From contig OZ022260.1 in assembly GCA_963978905.1 (NCBI GenBank), positions 43,359,551-43,423,550 of the forward strand: a stretch of 64,000 bases of DNA. The letters are read 5' to 3'. The notes under the pieces were generated by a model. The model did no database searches and was not told the origin of the DNA. It saw only the letters and a program-made list of their open reading frames with translations. Every line of letters begins with the position of its first letter. Positions within the stretch are counted from its first letter, which is position 1. Shown in pieces: positions 10,412-23,800 of the stretch. The stretch is from Trichostrongylus colubriformis (Eukaryota; Nematoda; Chromadorea; Rhabditida; Trichostrongylidae). The translations under genes were made by a program, and so were the position numbers.

Positions 10412-11313
10412 GTTCATTACAAAATGCTCATTTCTTTGCATCTTCCTCTTGTTTCGGACCCCCTTCCGGTTCCTTTAAGGCTAATGTCGTCATCCGTTTC
10501 GCTCTTTTGCCGAACAGTGGAATGTTCACCCTCACAGGTATCACGGGGTATGGGGACCTCAATGGTGACTTTTTGAAACTGATAACGGTCTACAGGGGCT
10601 GATATGAGTCACAAGGGAAGGGGGGAGGGATAAAATCCGGTACACCGCTAACTACTACCATACGACTGCTGAAGTAAATGCGTCTGATGATCAATACCAC
10701 TGGGGCCGAAGTATACCTCTAAATTGCCTAGCGTTCAAAATAACGGTGCATGTCTTTTGATACTGCTATCTACATGAATGATCAAGAAAAGATCTAGATT
10801 TGTGATAGTCAAGCAAGCGATTCATTCTCTCATGCGGTGCTAGCAACAATAGTGGGTATCGATCGCTAGACTATGCAAAATTTCAATTAGTGGTGCGTGT
10901 TTGCAAAAGATAAGCATCGATAACTAACGTATGGATCTACCACTAATATGTAGATGCTCACCAAATGGATACATTGCTACCAATTGATGCAGTTGAGTCC
11001 AAAACTATCGATCCCTAAACTCTCTCACCTCCCAATAGTGACGACTTCAGCCGAAGGGTTAAGTGATTAGTGGATTTACCCATGTCATTCCTAAACATTG
11101 ATCGTGGATATGATTGTAAGAAAAGTTATCGACCGCTAAATCATCTAAACCTCTGAAAAATGGTTACCTTTCTCAGCAGTGATATCTTCAGCATAGTTCA
11201 ATATCTATCACCTATAAGTAGAAAGTTGATGCTCAGCAAAAACTCAACATCTCATTTCCCCTCACATAATTCTATTGTGTTATTTGCGCAGTAGTGTGCG
11301 CCAGTAAACTGGT

Positions 11314-14300
11314 CGCGATAAGCAAAAAAACGTCTGTAGCAATGTTTTCAGGATGTGTCGCCATTTACTTCACTTTGCATCAAGACAATCGACATAACTT
11401 TTGAGTGCTCTGTTTGATGTATTTTAAAGGCTTTTAGCTAAGGTTTGGGATTTATGCAAGCTCCCACGAATCTCCGCCCTGAGGTCCACATTCAAGCAAA
11501 TTGGCTTAGAACGCACTTTGTGCTTGATAGGGAATGCTTCGAATGGCGTTATTTGGTCTCCACTCCTCGTCTTGGACCCGTATCTGAACAGATTTCTCGC
11601 GCCATGTGGCTTGTATCGTAAACCATCAGGAGAACGTAGAGGGAACAAATTTACGAATCAAATCTGCATCCCCACCGTGCCACTCTGCCTCGATGCCTCT
11701 GAACGTAGCCATGGCCAGAAGGTGCAAAGTATGAACGCGGCCTAAGCTCCAGCGTCTTTGGCTTTATGTGATCCATCAAACTCGAGGCGCTTATTATTGG
11801 AAGAACAGTTCGTACATGAAAACAGCGTTTTTAATGGATGCCGTTCGCACTCTGTATCAAAGGAGGTTATTCATTCTTTCCTTACAAGTTCATTTTACCG
11901 GATCACCTGCGATTTTATTCTCGACAACTAATTGCTGTCGCTGTTGATTTTTTTTATCCTTTTCATTACACATCTTTTGTCGCAGCCTACATGATTGATT
12001 CCCAATAGAACTAGCGGCTCCGCAGAGTCAGATGAGCACTATTGTAACACTTCAGCGGGTGCTGAACGCAATTTGACTGCGCTTTCTTATCCTTTTCCAT
12101 TTCTAAGCCGAACATGGAAGGTTCCATGCTGTCGCAAACGGCGCCCCATGGGTGGCCCGCATTGATCGCGGACCGCGCCTAGCCTAACCCCCCTGGGTTC
12201 CGCTAGGTGCCACTGAACTACTAGGGGAAATGAATAACCACGTCCCCCAGGCTGACGCCTGGGAACTTTCCCCAATGACGCCCAGTTACATAACGACATT
12301 AGACAGTACCAACACCGAAGAGTACGATGCAGGAAAGATCAAGGGAAATACCCTTCACGAAACAAGGGAGAAAAGTACACAAGAATAATAATAGTTTATG
12401 TATGAATTAAGAAGAAACAATAGGACACAATAACTGAACTAATTATAACTCACGCCGGGCTCTCGCTACGAGCCCCGTCCGACGACACTAGAGCATATTC
12501 CAGGAAGATCTCAGAAGTTAGGACAATTCCATTGCTGATTCTAAGGGCCCAAGCCCCGTGGTGACGCCGCCGGCCTCGTTAGAGAGGCCCGTGTGAACTT
12601 GACAGAAAGCGATGTGGATACACCACCCGCTCCGTTGAACCCTGAGAAGACTGCTCGGGGAGGTCCATGATGGTGCCGCGGTGCGCGGCGGTCGTTCGAT
12701 ATCGAACGATCACGGAATTTGACCAACTTGGCGAGGCGGCGGTCGAACCCACGGAAACCCGTGCGTCACAGGAACTGTGGAGCGATCCTCGCTGTTCGCG
12801 ACACTCCCGCCCCAAAGTTCCCTAAGGCGTCAGCTCCAGACCCCAGTCTGGGAGCGTAGCACGGGCGACTGCAGTGAACCCGGCCGCAAAAGTTGGGAAG
12901 CAGGCCTAATTAATGCACCCTGTCGTCGGACGGACTGTCGATAGGAAGGGTCCGGTCACACCTCAACACTAACGAACAACTGTCCTAAAGCCCCCTCTTC
13001 CTGAGTAGAAGTGTGACCCGGTGAGCGAATGAGTTAGTAACAAGGAACAACGACGATAATTGAATGAAATACGACTAAGCCAACAACAACACAAATAGCA
13101 AATGAAGTAAGGCACCAACAAAAAACAAAATATCAATAGCTGGCAATGAAACAATGGGTTAGTAAAAGTATTAGTAACGGCACCTCGAACCCGCCAGCTG
13201 GGTCGTCGCGCCGTAAGATGTCGTAATTGAACCGACGGCGAGAAACCGACAATGCCAACGACGAATACCACGCACGGCTGGTAGCGAAGGCGATGAACTC
13301 TGAACTAAGCAATTAAACCAAGGCAACGAAACGAAAATAAAAAGAACTCAGGTGAGTGAGTTCTGTAGTGGAGTAGCTGTCGGTTAGAATCGACGTAAAG
13401 GAACACGACGTAGGCAAGTGACAGACCAGCTGGCTATCGAATCTAAACACTGAGTGTAAAACATTCATCCAACTGCCACTTACCGTTGTGGGTGAACAGT
13501 CTCCAAAAAATTGTTTTTCTTACACTTCGAAATCGTACTCTTTGCTTGTCTCATTCTCGCAGTGGTAGCTGGGTTTTTCCTCTCAATTAACCCTTCACTG
13601 CGTCACGCCATGCAATGTGCTCGATCAGAGTCATCGCAAGCATTTTTTACCCCTCTCAAATGTCTTCGGAAATGCCTTTTGCAATTTTGTTTCTCCTGTT
13701 TGTGAGCAGCATCGGCAACCCTATCGGTACACCTGGCTCTCATTTCAAAGTTCCATGGGAAGCTGGAACCGTTTTTGTCAGAAGTTTGCGGCGCGGTGTG
13801 CCTTATCGCTAGATGCAATGACTTCTTTGTCATATACCTTCTGGGAAACTAATGCGTTGAATTCTTACTGCATATTAATTTGAAAAAATTCATTTGCTGT
13901 GGAGAGCATGCTTGAGCTAACATCTACTAGCAAACAATCGCGATAATCTATAAGTTGCTCGCTCGTTTACAGGTCCAAGCATAACTAAGACTGATAGGCT
14001 CAGCGAAATTTCGTGTTCTACCGGACGCCATCTTGAATGAGCAGCGCTCAACTGCCTCTGCCGCAGATGGCTGTGCGAACCAGGGCACTCCCACCTGTCG
14101 AGGAGAATAGCCGCCTCACTCGACCCCCCTCCCCCTCTACGGGTACCAAATACGACCCCCACCCATTTTTGACCTCTACGATACCAGTGACTGTTGCTAG
14201 ACTTTATAGTTACAATGTCTTTTATTGCTATGTATTCATACTTGAAGCGAAAAGATATTTATTTTACATTTCCTCATCCGAGCTCGATGCGAAGTACCCT

Positions 14301-14772
14301 TTCCTCCTCATCTGCTTATTGAAAGTTTAGATTCAACGCTTATCGCAGACCTCTGCAAGGACGATCCCCACCCCTCCGTCCGATCAAATACGACCCCTTC
14401 TCGAGGAATCCTCGAGTCCCGGCGTACCCTGGGACGGCGTAGGAAACGCTTGAGGAGGCTACTCGCCTCGACTGTGTCCTGCTGGGTGTGCGTTGTTCCC
14501 TTTCCGGCAACTCGTTCCCAAACTTCTCCGCTGTGCAGTACTGCCCCCCCCCCCCTCTCGCTCCGCCGCACGAATCGTCTCTCTCATAAGTATTCAGGAG
14601 GCGAGTGTTGGCAGATCTTCACAGAGCTTCTTCTTGCTCATTCCAAAGCGTATCAGCACTAGACATTGTGGGTATTCCTGTACTCTTTTGGTGGACAATA
14701 CAAGGGACACTACCACACATGTGATATTCCCCCTGACGAAAGTGTTTTTGGTATGACCGAATTTCATTTCAG
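11314..14772 (+). other. Spacer 5' of the main gene; no exon recognised
   Basis: 11314-11650 belongs to the duplication. 11717-11740 ends with gcaaagtatgaacgcggcct, a MITE terminus also seen at 38668-38799. 12080-13330 is a GC-rich insertion-like block. 14040-14440 contains two copies of a caaatacgaccc repeat. The first exon, promoter and any trans-splice site of the DPP4-like gene should lie here or further left, but none could be recognised. Confidence 0.5.
12080..13330. repeat. GC-rich unclassified block, possibly a retroelement LTR remnant
   Basis: Composition changes sharply from the AT-rich surroundings. It contains a perfect 16-bp palindrome (cgttcgatatcgaacg, around 12700), a stem at 12247-12266 (cccaggctgacgcctggg) and long A-rich tracts (12340-12440, 13030-13160). 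No open frame has recognisable motifs. A stylistically similar stretch lies at about 18800-19470 inside a mariner. It could be a solo LTR or other noncoding insertion. Confidence 0.3.
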
Positions 14773-14890
14773 GAATTGGCCAGTGGTCGTCCACAGGTGA
14801 TAGAGTGGAAAGGAATCGCGACTGCTCTGCTTGTCATCATCATAATCATCTGTTCTCTGATCGCTCTGGCTGTATACTTACTAACCCCAA
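14773..14890 (+). CDS. DPP4-like exon 1 (visible): membrane anchor
   Basis: Acceptor atttcatttcag, donor gtgagt. Encodes [16 protein letters not shown] followed by a run of Leu/Val/Ile of about 24 residues, the signal-anchor of a type II protein. Ends with one base of a split codon. An upstream exon in phase 0 must supply the start codon. Confidence 0.88.
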
Positions 14891-17800
14891 GTGAGTTCTT
14901 CCATTAACAAACTCGATTTCTCCTTTTGAAGGGTTTTTGACTCTCTGTTTCTTTTTTATCTTTCTGTTGTAGTTTCTTCTTTAAGAAATCCATATTGAGT
15001 TAGATGTGCACCATATTCCTTCGTTTTCCAACTCTGCCGTGAACATTTCCCTCGAAAGGATCGCATAAAATCAAATCGGAACTGGGCACTTCAATACGAC
15101 CAGTTTCCCTCACCTAGTTGCCCGTCAGAGTGCTGTGACGTCCTGCCCAGCTGACGTACCAGTATTATAATACGTCGGGTTGGACTGTGCGTGTAGGCCG
15201 ATTCGTCATCGGAGCGATGAAATTAACGGTCCCAACAGACCAGGTTTCAAATCACTAATCGTTACAGTGTCTAGCTTCCATCAGTTTTATTCATCTGCCC
15301 GCTTCTACGTTCGCTTCTACTGAAAACTGCATTCAATGAAAAAAGTCAGAGCCTAATTATTGAAACCTAATATCTGAACCGCGTATATTCGACTAACCGT
15401 ATCCCTACTTTTACATATAAAACGTTCGTCTGTCTGGTCTGTCCGTCCCGGCTCCACGGAAAAACTCACCGGCGCGCGTATGCGGCGCGTGCTTGGTGAC
15501 GTCACAGTCACCGCGCTGTGCGGCGGTGAGCGATGGTCTTGCTCGTACCAAAGCGCCTTATAGAGGGTAACCTTGTTAGTGCTTTGCTAATACATTGAGG
15601 ATGAGCACTAGTGCTGCGAAAGCTTTGCTGCTTTGACAGACCTTCAACAGCTGGGAGAGCTGGCCTTTTTCAAAGTGGCTAGCCTCTCCAGACGTATGGA
15701 TTTGCCTCAGCCCAATAATGTAGAAGTATAAGACTGTGTGTGCTCCGTCTCATGTATAACCATGCGGGGAGACACATAGTAGAAAAGTGCAAGCCATCCC
15801 ATGACTTTGGTGAAGTGACAGCAAGGTTATCCTCATTGAAGAGCAATGTTTGTAGCGCAAGCCATCAAAAACTGTCGCGTCGCGCGGTGGCTGTGAGGTC
15901 ACCAAGCAGGCGCCGCATGCGCGCGCCGGTGAGTTTTTCCCTCCTCCCGTCCGTCCCTCCGTACCTCTGTCTATCGCGAAATTAAGTATAACATGAAAAC
16001 AACTCATGGAGGTGGGGACAAACTTTGGATGGGTAAGGCATGGGACAAGAAGTAAAGAGCACACGTGGGCCAAGTTAGGCTCCGCCCCCGTTGGGCGGAG
16101 CGGGCTCTGGAAGGTTCCGTTTTCAGACTGAAAAATTGTTAATGAGGTCCCAGTATGACCCAAATGTAGGGAAAGATGAATTAAGGTCAGGGAAGAGTCT
16201 CTGAAAGACATGAAAGAGGTCTGAGCACAATGAGCGGAGCATTCGTAGTGGTGGGCGGAGTTGAAACGTTTCATGAAGAACACCTGTGGAAAAGGGGACG
16301 ACTTTGGGATTGGGTAGGGCACCGCACAAGAAGTAAAGAGCACACATGGGGCAAGTTAAGCTCGTCCCACGGTGGGTGGAACGTGATTTGGTTATGGGTA
16401 CCGAGAAAATTTATAGAAAGAAGCATTCGATCGACCCACTGGTGCCCATGATGTTACACGCGCAGTTGCGTGCGCTATCCAACTGGTTATGTATGAAACG
16501 CTTCGGCTGACTGTCTGAGTCTATCTGTCTGCCACGAAGTTAGACATCAAATGAGAAGTTGTAGAGGTGGAGACAAGTCTGGGATGGGTATGTTATGGGA
16601 CAATAACTAAAAGGCAGCAAGCTGAGCGCGCGCACGGTAGGCGGAACGTCTACTGAAATGGCCTCGACGCGGGAGAATAGGGTCAAAGGCAGCGATAGGG
16701 GAAAATAAGACGAACGGTGAAAATGTAGTGAATAGAAAGTCGAGGTGCATAGTAATACAATGGTAAGAAATAGCGGGAGGAAAGGGCTAAGCACCCGAAA
16801 AATAGGAGTTTTTTCCCACCGTTGATTATCGACACGGACGACCTTTCCGTCAATAGGCGGGTAGTCCGGACCAGTTTTCCATTAGCATGTTGCAGGTAAA
16901 CACATGGCAATATTTGGAAATATTACAGCATTATTTTCTGGAATGAGCTCCGATCTAAATTCGCGAAAGCGCGCCGCAACACTTTCGATTCTAGCGCATA
17001 TCCTTGGCCACTCCCAACGTAGCCAACCACATCATATAGTCTGGAGGCGGGATGTGTCATCCAAAAGTGTCAGCTGTTTATTGTTTCGCCAACACTACAG
17101 CTCGGGGGTGCGCTTTTCCACGGGGATTTCTTCATGAAAATCTCCCTAGGCTCTTGGTTTCCATGTGAGTGACTGCTTTTAGGGATTTCACATTATCTCT
17201 GAAGCTGTCTTCAAGGTGAGCGATGAGTTCCTGCACCACATGAAAGAGTCTCGCACACAGTGGGCAGAGTGGGCCCTGAATGAGCGGTGCCAAAAACATG
17301 TTTATTACTGGGTTCCAACGTAGCCCAAGGACTACGAAGAATCGGTAGAGATGACCAATGTCCAAATCATCTTGAATGCGCTTAGAGTGAGCGAAAGTCC
17401 GCCCACAGTAGGCAGAGAGTGTGGTTAATCGTTTGGTGCTCACTGCAAAAACTGCAACAGATTTCACAAGTTTTAGCTTGTACCAAAACTCTTGTAGGAT
17501 TTTTTCAAAATCTTGTTTACTTCATCTAGGTGGTTCAGACAGTCTAGGCGGTTCAAATTATGGTAGGGCGTAAGGCGTTATCTCAGCTTTCTAGCAAAGT
17601 ACTATATTGACTCGCCAGATTTCGCGGAGAAAGCTACAATATCCGTTGTCGTCAACCACCAAACGCGCGGTGTCTAGACTGTAAGTGGTCTCGCAGCATC
17701 AAAGCGACGGAAGCTTGTGACTTCATCAGTACTGCATTTGGCAAGAGAGGTGTGTGCTGGGATGTCCTGCTCCACCCGCCATACTCTCCGGACATTGCAT

Positions 17801-20800
17801 CTTTTGGCTATCAACTTTCCCCTCCTCTAGAATCCTTCCTGGCCAAGAGAATTCGTTGAATATGACTTGCTTGTAAAGGCGATCGCCAACTTGTTCGACT
17901 GTCAGAACCCTTAGTTCTGGGAGAAGAGTCAACAATCTACCTAATTGGTGGTAGAGTGTTGTCAATAATAACGGTGAAACGCTGTTGCCTTTTTGTCGTT
18001 TGTTGGAAGAAATAACAATAAAAAGTGATGATCGAAGAAAATCCTACGAGACTTTTGGTACAACCTGGTAATTCAGAGAGCGGGAGAGAACAAAAAGTGG
18101 TCAGTAGTAGCTAGCACTGTCTGTCCCTACTCCGCCACTGCAAAAACTCTGTTGGAATTTGTCCACAGCGCTAGCTTTCGCTGACCACTTCCTGTTTTCT
18201 CCCGGTCTCTGATTTATTAGGTTGCCCCAAAGATCTTCTAGGTTTTTTCGATCATTATTTCTTTCAACAAACGAGTTTCGAGTTAGCGATCACCTTTCAA
18301 GCAACTCATAATCAACAAATTTCCTTCTGGCGAAGAAGGATTTCAAATAAGGGAAAATGTGATGGTCACAAGAAATAATGTCCGAAGAGTATGGCGGGTG
18401 GAGCAGGACATCCCAGCCGAGTTCTGTGGCTTGACCTAACTACTCTTCGTGACGTGGGAACGGGCGTTGTCGTGAAGGAGGGTGACCGCGGACCTTTCCG
18501 GAGTTTTTCTTGAACAGCGGTGAGCTGCTGGAGCTGGCGGGTGTATAGAGCAGCCGCGACTGTCTCGCCTTGTACCAGCACCTCATGAAAGAGCGTTCCT
18601 TCCGCGTCCCAGAAGTAGCACAGTCCTGAGCGTGGTTAGTCTTCCATGTCAATCTCGCCGTTGCTGAAGCCGGTGAATCAGCGGCGCTACGTCTCGTAGC
18701 TCACACTTCCCCTGCCCAATGCAGTGTTGATGAAGTCACAAGCTTCCGTCGCTTTGGTGCTGCGAGACCACTCATAGTAGATGATCTGTCCCGAAGTAAA
18801 CAAGGATTGTATTGTACTTGTAAGGTCCGCTGGGTGTGAAGAAGCAGTATTGGGTTCAACCGATATCACACGGGTCCACGGGCAGATAATAAATGACCCG
18901 ACTACACAGCAATCAAAACAATTTATTACGAACAAACAATCCGATACAGAAAATATATACACTAGAACACGGAACAATACAGAATATGATGAAAAAGAAT
19001 TGTCACTGTTCCCCCACAGGGACTCCAACTAGTAGGGTCAGGAGAGCTGCGACCCGGAGCGGATAGCCCAGGCGTTCGCGGCTCTGAGGAAGACCCTGCG
19101 TTGAGGGCTCTCTGGAGTTTGGCGACCATTCGAAGACTTTAGGCATTAAGCCTCAACACCTACAAATCCTGTAGCACTGGGCCACACACGCGATACACGG
19201 TGCAACGGTTATATGAAAATAGGTGAAAGGAGCAACAACTGACACCAAGTCCAGAGAGTCCACTGCCGGTCAGTGGACAAGGTGGGCTGCGACTGACCCG
19301 TCTCACCCTATCACCACTCTCTTGTACCCTATCACCCCTGGGAGAGCTGTGAACCCCTGATCAATGTAAGATCAGAATTCCCCAGTACCATTCTTTTTCC
19401 CGATCTTCACTACTCTCTCGCTCCTTGCCCCTTAGTCACAGTAATCTTCAATTGATTTGAACCGCTCGCTCTTTAGTGAAATCCTTACCGGAGAGCTCCT
19501 CCTGAGAGCTTCTCACAACTATTGATGTTTTTGGAAAAATCCTACATGGCTTGAGACAACCTAAGATGACCCAGTAATCAACATCAAGTATTCACTCAGT
19601 GAAGACAGTTGTTGCTCAAATTGTTAATGAAAAACCTCATAAGAAGTGTTTGCCCAGGTATTACGTCAAAAACTGTGAATTTGTTTTGTCATTGCTTACT
19701 ACCAGGCTGTCCAATAAATCCTGTGCGAAAATTTTCAAAATTCTATAATTTTCCTTAGAAGTGTTATAATATCAGGCAAGTGTAAGAACCTTCTAAAGGG
19801 TTCTCCAGAGTTGCACGCTAGGGGTATATAAGGCGCAGTCGCCGCGTCTAGCTACCAGTACAAGCTAAAATGGACTGAGGTCGAATTCGTACGTTCGTGT
19901 ACTACGAGTGGCTTCTGGGCAACGACACGGGCACCGCGGTCGCCAACATCTGCAGAGCGTGCAAGGAGGATGCAGTGTCCCAACGCACAGTCAGGCGCTG
20001 ATTCAATCGTTTCGAGAGCGGCGACACGAGCCTCGAGGACAGGTAGCACAGCGGGAGGCCCTCTACGGTGGATGATGACGAAGTCCGTCACTGTATCAAG
20101 GAGAAGCCGGAAGCCACCACCCGTGAACTGGCGACGACGCTCGGCTGCAGCATGTCCACCATCCACAATCGACTCAACTTACTCGGCTACCATAAAGTTC
20201 TAGCCCGTTGGATCCCCCACCGTCTGACGGACGCCAACAAGCTGAGCCGCGTGGCCATCTGCCAGTCCCTCTCCTTCGTCCGCATCGCAAAGAGTTTCTC
20301 GAGGACCTGGTCACTGGGGATGAGAGCTAGGTCCCCTACGACAACGTCGCCCGCCGTGCCGTCTGGATCCCGCGCGGAGAAGAGCCGCCGACAACGCCGA
20401 AAGCCGACCTGCACCCGCTGAATATCATGCTCTGCAGCTGGTGGTGCGCCAAGGGCATGCTGTACTTCGAGCTGCTCCCTCAAAGCAAGACGGTCACCGC
20501 CTCCATCTACACCAATCAGCTCGAGAAACTAGCCACCGCCATCCGAGGAAAGCGTCCCCGACGGGCCCCGGTCCACCTGCTGCACGACAGCGCGCACCCC
20601 CAAGTGGCGAAGGAGACCCAGCAGAAGTTGGCGACGCCTGGCTGGGAGACGGTTGCCCATCCGTATTCCGCGGACCTCGCCCCCTCCGACTACCACTTGT
20701 TCCGCCCGCTGAAGCACCATTTGGCCGGAAGAAAATTCACCAACTACGACAACCTCAAATCCAACATCGCGGTCTTCTTCGAGTCGCAGCCCCCGGAGTT

Positions 20801-23800
20801 CTGGGCGAAAGGCATCGGCGACCTGCCCAATCAATGGGCCACTGCTGTGGATAACTGTGGTGATTATATTGTTGATTACACTTGTTTTTCAATAAAGTTG
20901 AAAAAATTAGAAATGGTGAAATTTTCGGACAAGAATTATTGGACAACCTGGTACATATGCTGTTCAGAAGCATGTTGCTGCGATCCCATTTACTTTATGG
21001 TGGAGAAGAGCCCTATAGAGATACGCTATTCATCATTCGAAAACATATAGTGGTAGCGTTTGATCACGGTTTCTTTCCGAAAACCAAAAATTTTGGTTTG
21101 AGTCTCGTGACGTGGTCCGTTATTGGTCGAAAGGATCGTCTACGAAGATTGAAGCTCTGCTGTTGCCCGTATACTTGTGCTGTATTTCCTTACTGAGGCC
21201 AACAGAGATAGTGCATCGCAATGTGGCAGAAGACTGGTGGGGGGTTCGAGTGAGTTTGGATGCAAGGGAGTTGAGTAGCAAAGATGTGACAGCCATATGG
21301 TGAGGGACGCAGAGTGAGACGCAAATCAAGACCCAACCCCGCCCTTTTTCAATTCAACTTTTGCTACTCATAACTTCTTCTGAAGTGGGAGGTTTGTTTC
21401 GAGGGAACATGTGTTCCCAGTTCTAACTTTTTCCTTATCCCCCTCGGCGCCTTTGATGAGCGCCGGTGGAGGATTTCTCAACAAATCACGTCACCGATTT
21501 CGATTGCCGGAGACGCTTACTAGAACAAAATCTTTTTTAGAACCCGCTTATCAGTATACCTCAGTCATCAGTAGTACACAGATTTTGTGGGATCGCATTA
21601 CTTAGAAATTTTCCACAACGTGGTGTTTAGTCCTGTTTTGAACTTTTACGACGTCATATAAGGTGGTGCCCCTTTATGCTCCACCTGCGTACCATGCATA
21701 TGCATAATAGTTTTTGAAGAGCATGCCCGGACAAAATGCTTGGAGGAGACACAGAGTGGAAACCTATCAAACATATCAAAAGAAACATATCAGCATTACG
21801 CGCATTCAGTCGGGCTGATATCTTCTCTCTGACTACTGCTCGAAGGTTGTTCGGCGAGGATTCGAAAGAGTCGCTGTTCTTTCAGTTTTTAGAATTTCTG
21901 CATTGGAATATAGGAAATTCCTCGGTTCTATCCGATTTCTGTTCATGTACTGTATCTAGTAGAGTGATTTGATGTGGCATTGAACCATATATTTTTAAGG
22001 ACAACTTCTTTAACATAACTTTTGACTAATAGTGTCACACACTCAGAAATTCCCTCATCAGCCATCGAGCGGTGGGGCAAGGTACAAAGAAAAGTCGAAA
22101 CAGCTAACGTTTGCCCATCTCCACTCTCTCTGAGACTATGTTAATTCCAGAGGGAACGGAGCTGCGAGCAGTCCCGATCCGTGACCTATACACTTGTTTT
22201 CGAGTCAATCGCTGGATCATGATCGTTTTCAGAGTTGATGACGACAGCAGTGTCGACGACGACAGATCAACGGACGCCGATCAATCTTACTGGGATGATG
22301 CTTCAGCTGTCGCCGATCATGAGTGCGCGATGGAGCGGTCAGGACGACATCGTATACAAGTCCTGGAGGAAAGGTATGATTCGACTGTCAGCCAGTCGAA
22401 TGACAAGCGATGTGTTGCTTGTAAATCTCTTGCTGGTAGGTTTTCACAAATTCACCTTCACACAATTAATTGTGTCGTCCAAATCCTAATTCCTGTTCTA
22501 TTTTCAAATTTGCATAAGTAATACCTAAGAGCCAATGATGTATATCTAGGGCTAGCGCAAGGTAGACTTAGTTCTAGCGACGGCAGCGTGTTGCGAGGTG
22601 ATGCTTCACGTCTAGTCCTTTTTCCCTTTCCTCCATTTGTATTACTTTATGAATGCTGAGATTGTAGATGGCAGTGCGCAATAGACTCCAAAGGCGGAGA
22701 GCATCAAATGGAGTCGGCCATGACACGCATCACCCAAAGAAAAAGCGATGTATTTCTTACAGTAGGATTTCGTACTACGGCGTTTGCCGTGCACGGGGGG
22801 CGTGCGAGTTTGGGGCGTCGATGCAATTGAGCCCCGCAGCGATCACATGGTATCGGGGAGCTGTATGTAGTTACCATGTGATCGCTTAAGCATTCAACTG
22901 CTTTCGCGTGTCTAGCAACGCACCCGTTATGACACCCCTCGATGCAAAATTCTTACGTAAAGGCACATCGGCCTACCTTACGTCGGCCTCAGAACTGCAC
23001 AGGTTGCGGTATCACGAGGCGGCTTGTTTGTTGTCAGATACGTCATTCATTTTTCGGAACCTGAGATTCAGGCGACTAGACGATTTAGCGGAAAACAGAA
23101 AATACGTTTCGATTGGGCGATCGGGCAATCAGGCGATTCAAGTGATCAAGTCATTCAAGCGATCAGGCGAATAAAAGAAAAAAAGAGGCATACATTGCCT
23201 GGTCGTCCGATCGCCTGAACGGCTTGATCGTCCAATCGATATGTACCTTTCCTTCCTGCCTAATCGCCCGACCTCTAATCAATTCCTCGCGTATATGTAC
23301 ATCTACAAAAGGGGTTTCCATGGGTTTCAGTAGAAGGATGTAATGTAATTTCGACAAAGCCGGCGTGGAGTGCATGGCTCCGTCCGAATGCCCTTAGACT
23401 GGCACACCACATACTCCGTAAAAGCAAAACCAGCATTTCTATTGTAACTGGACTCCAGTTTGAGCATAACCTAAGGCATTGTTTTCTTCACACAGGGACC
23501 CATGAGGGGAGTCAGCTGAGTCGGTTTTGTTCGAGTGGTGGCTATTACTTTCGCTGTATACGACCTACCGCAGCTTATTCCACAGGATTTCAGGATTTCA
23601 TATGGTTACATAAATAATTTATTGGGTGAATCGCAGGGTAATTACCGTGAATACAAGGCTGAAACTATAATACTAGATAAACTGCAGGTGGTCATGTATT
23701 GGCTTGAGGAATAAGTCCTTGCCATTTCTTTGAACCCGTTTTTCACGTTGTTTCCTTCACCTTTCGGCAAAGCTTATGTAGGTTTTCGATCGAGCTTTTT

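Larger units (their letters stand above)
6686..11313 (-). mobile_element. Inverted R146-family element with nested insertions
   Basis: Fills a site that is empty in duplication copy 2 (near 58105). Read on the minus strand it begins near 11313 with accagt..actggcgcacactactgcgc and ends near 6687 with the tail ctaagcgaattatgtg. The remains of its 146-bp-type repeat region lie at 10480-10640 and 6780-6890. Inside is the dispersed segment B (6893-7280 plus 10412-10480), and inside that an RTE LINE (7281-10394). Confidence 0.7.
1..11650 (+). repeat. Segmental duplication, copy 1
   Basis: 1-1959, 3487-6685 and 11314 to about 11650 align in order with about 51150-54136, 55649-58100 and 58105-58480. 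The alignment covers exons, introns, 3' UTR and spacer. Shared landmarks include the penultimate and last exons, the tandem AATAAA signals, the gccaccc/acctcgccaccgagctgctcaaa segment at about 5690 and 57890, and the gataagcaaaaaaac segment at 11316 and 58109. Copy 1 is interrupted by insertions at 1960-3486 and 6686-11313 that copy 2 lacks. Confidence 0.85.

Noticed and set aside
12080..13330. Ribosomal or small nuclear RNA gene.
   Set aside because: No recognisable rRNA or snRNA core sequence was seen; GC content alone is not evidence.
22111..22521. 136-codon open frame over exon 2.
   Set aside because: It is in the wrong frame. The DPP4-like reading uses the neighbouring frame and ends at a good donor at 22436.
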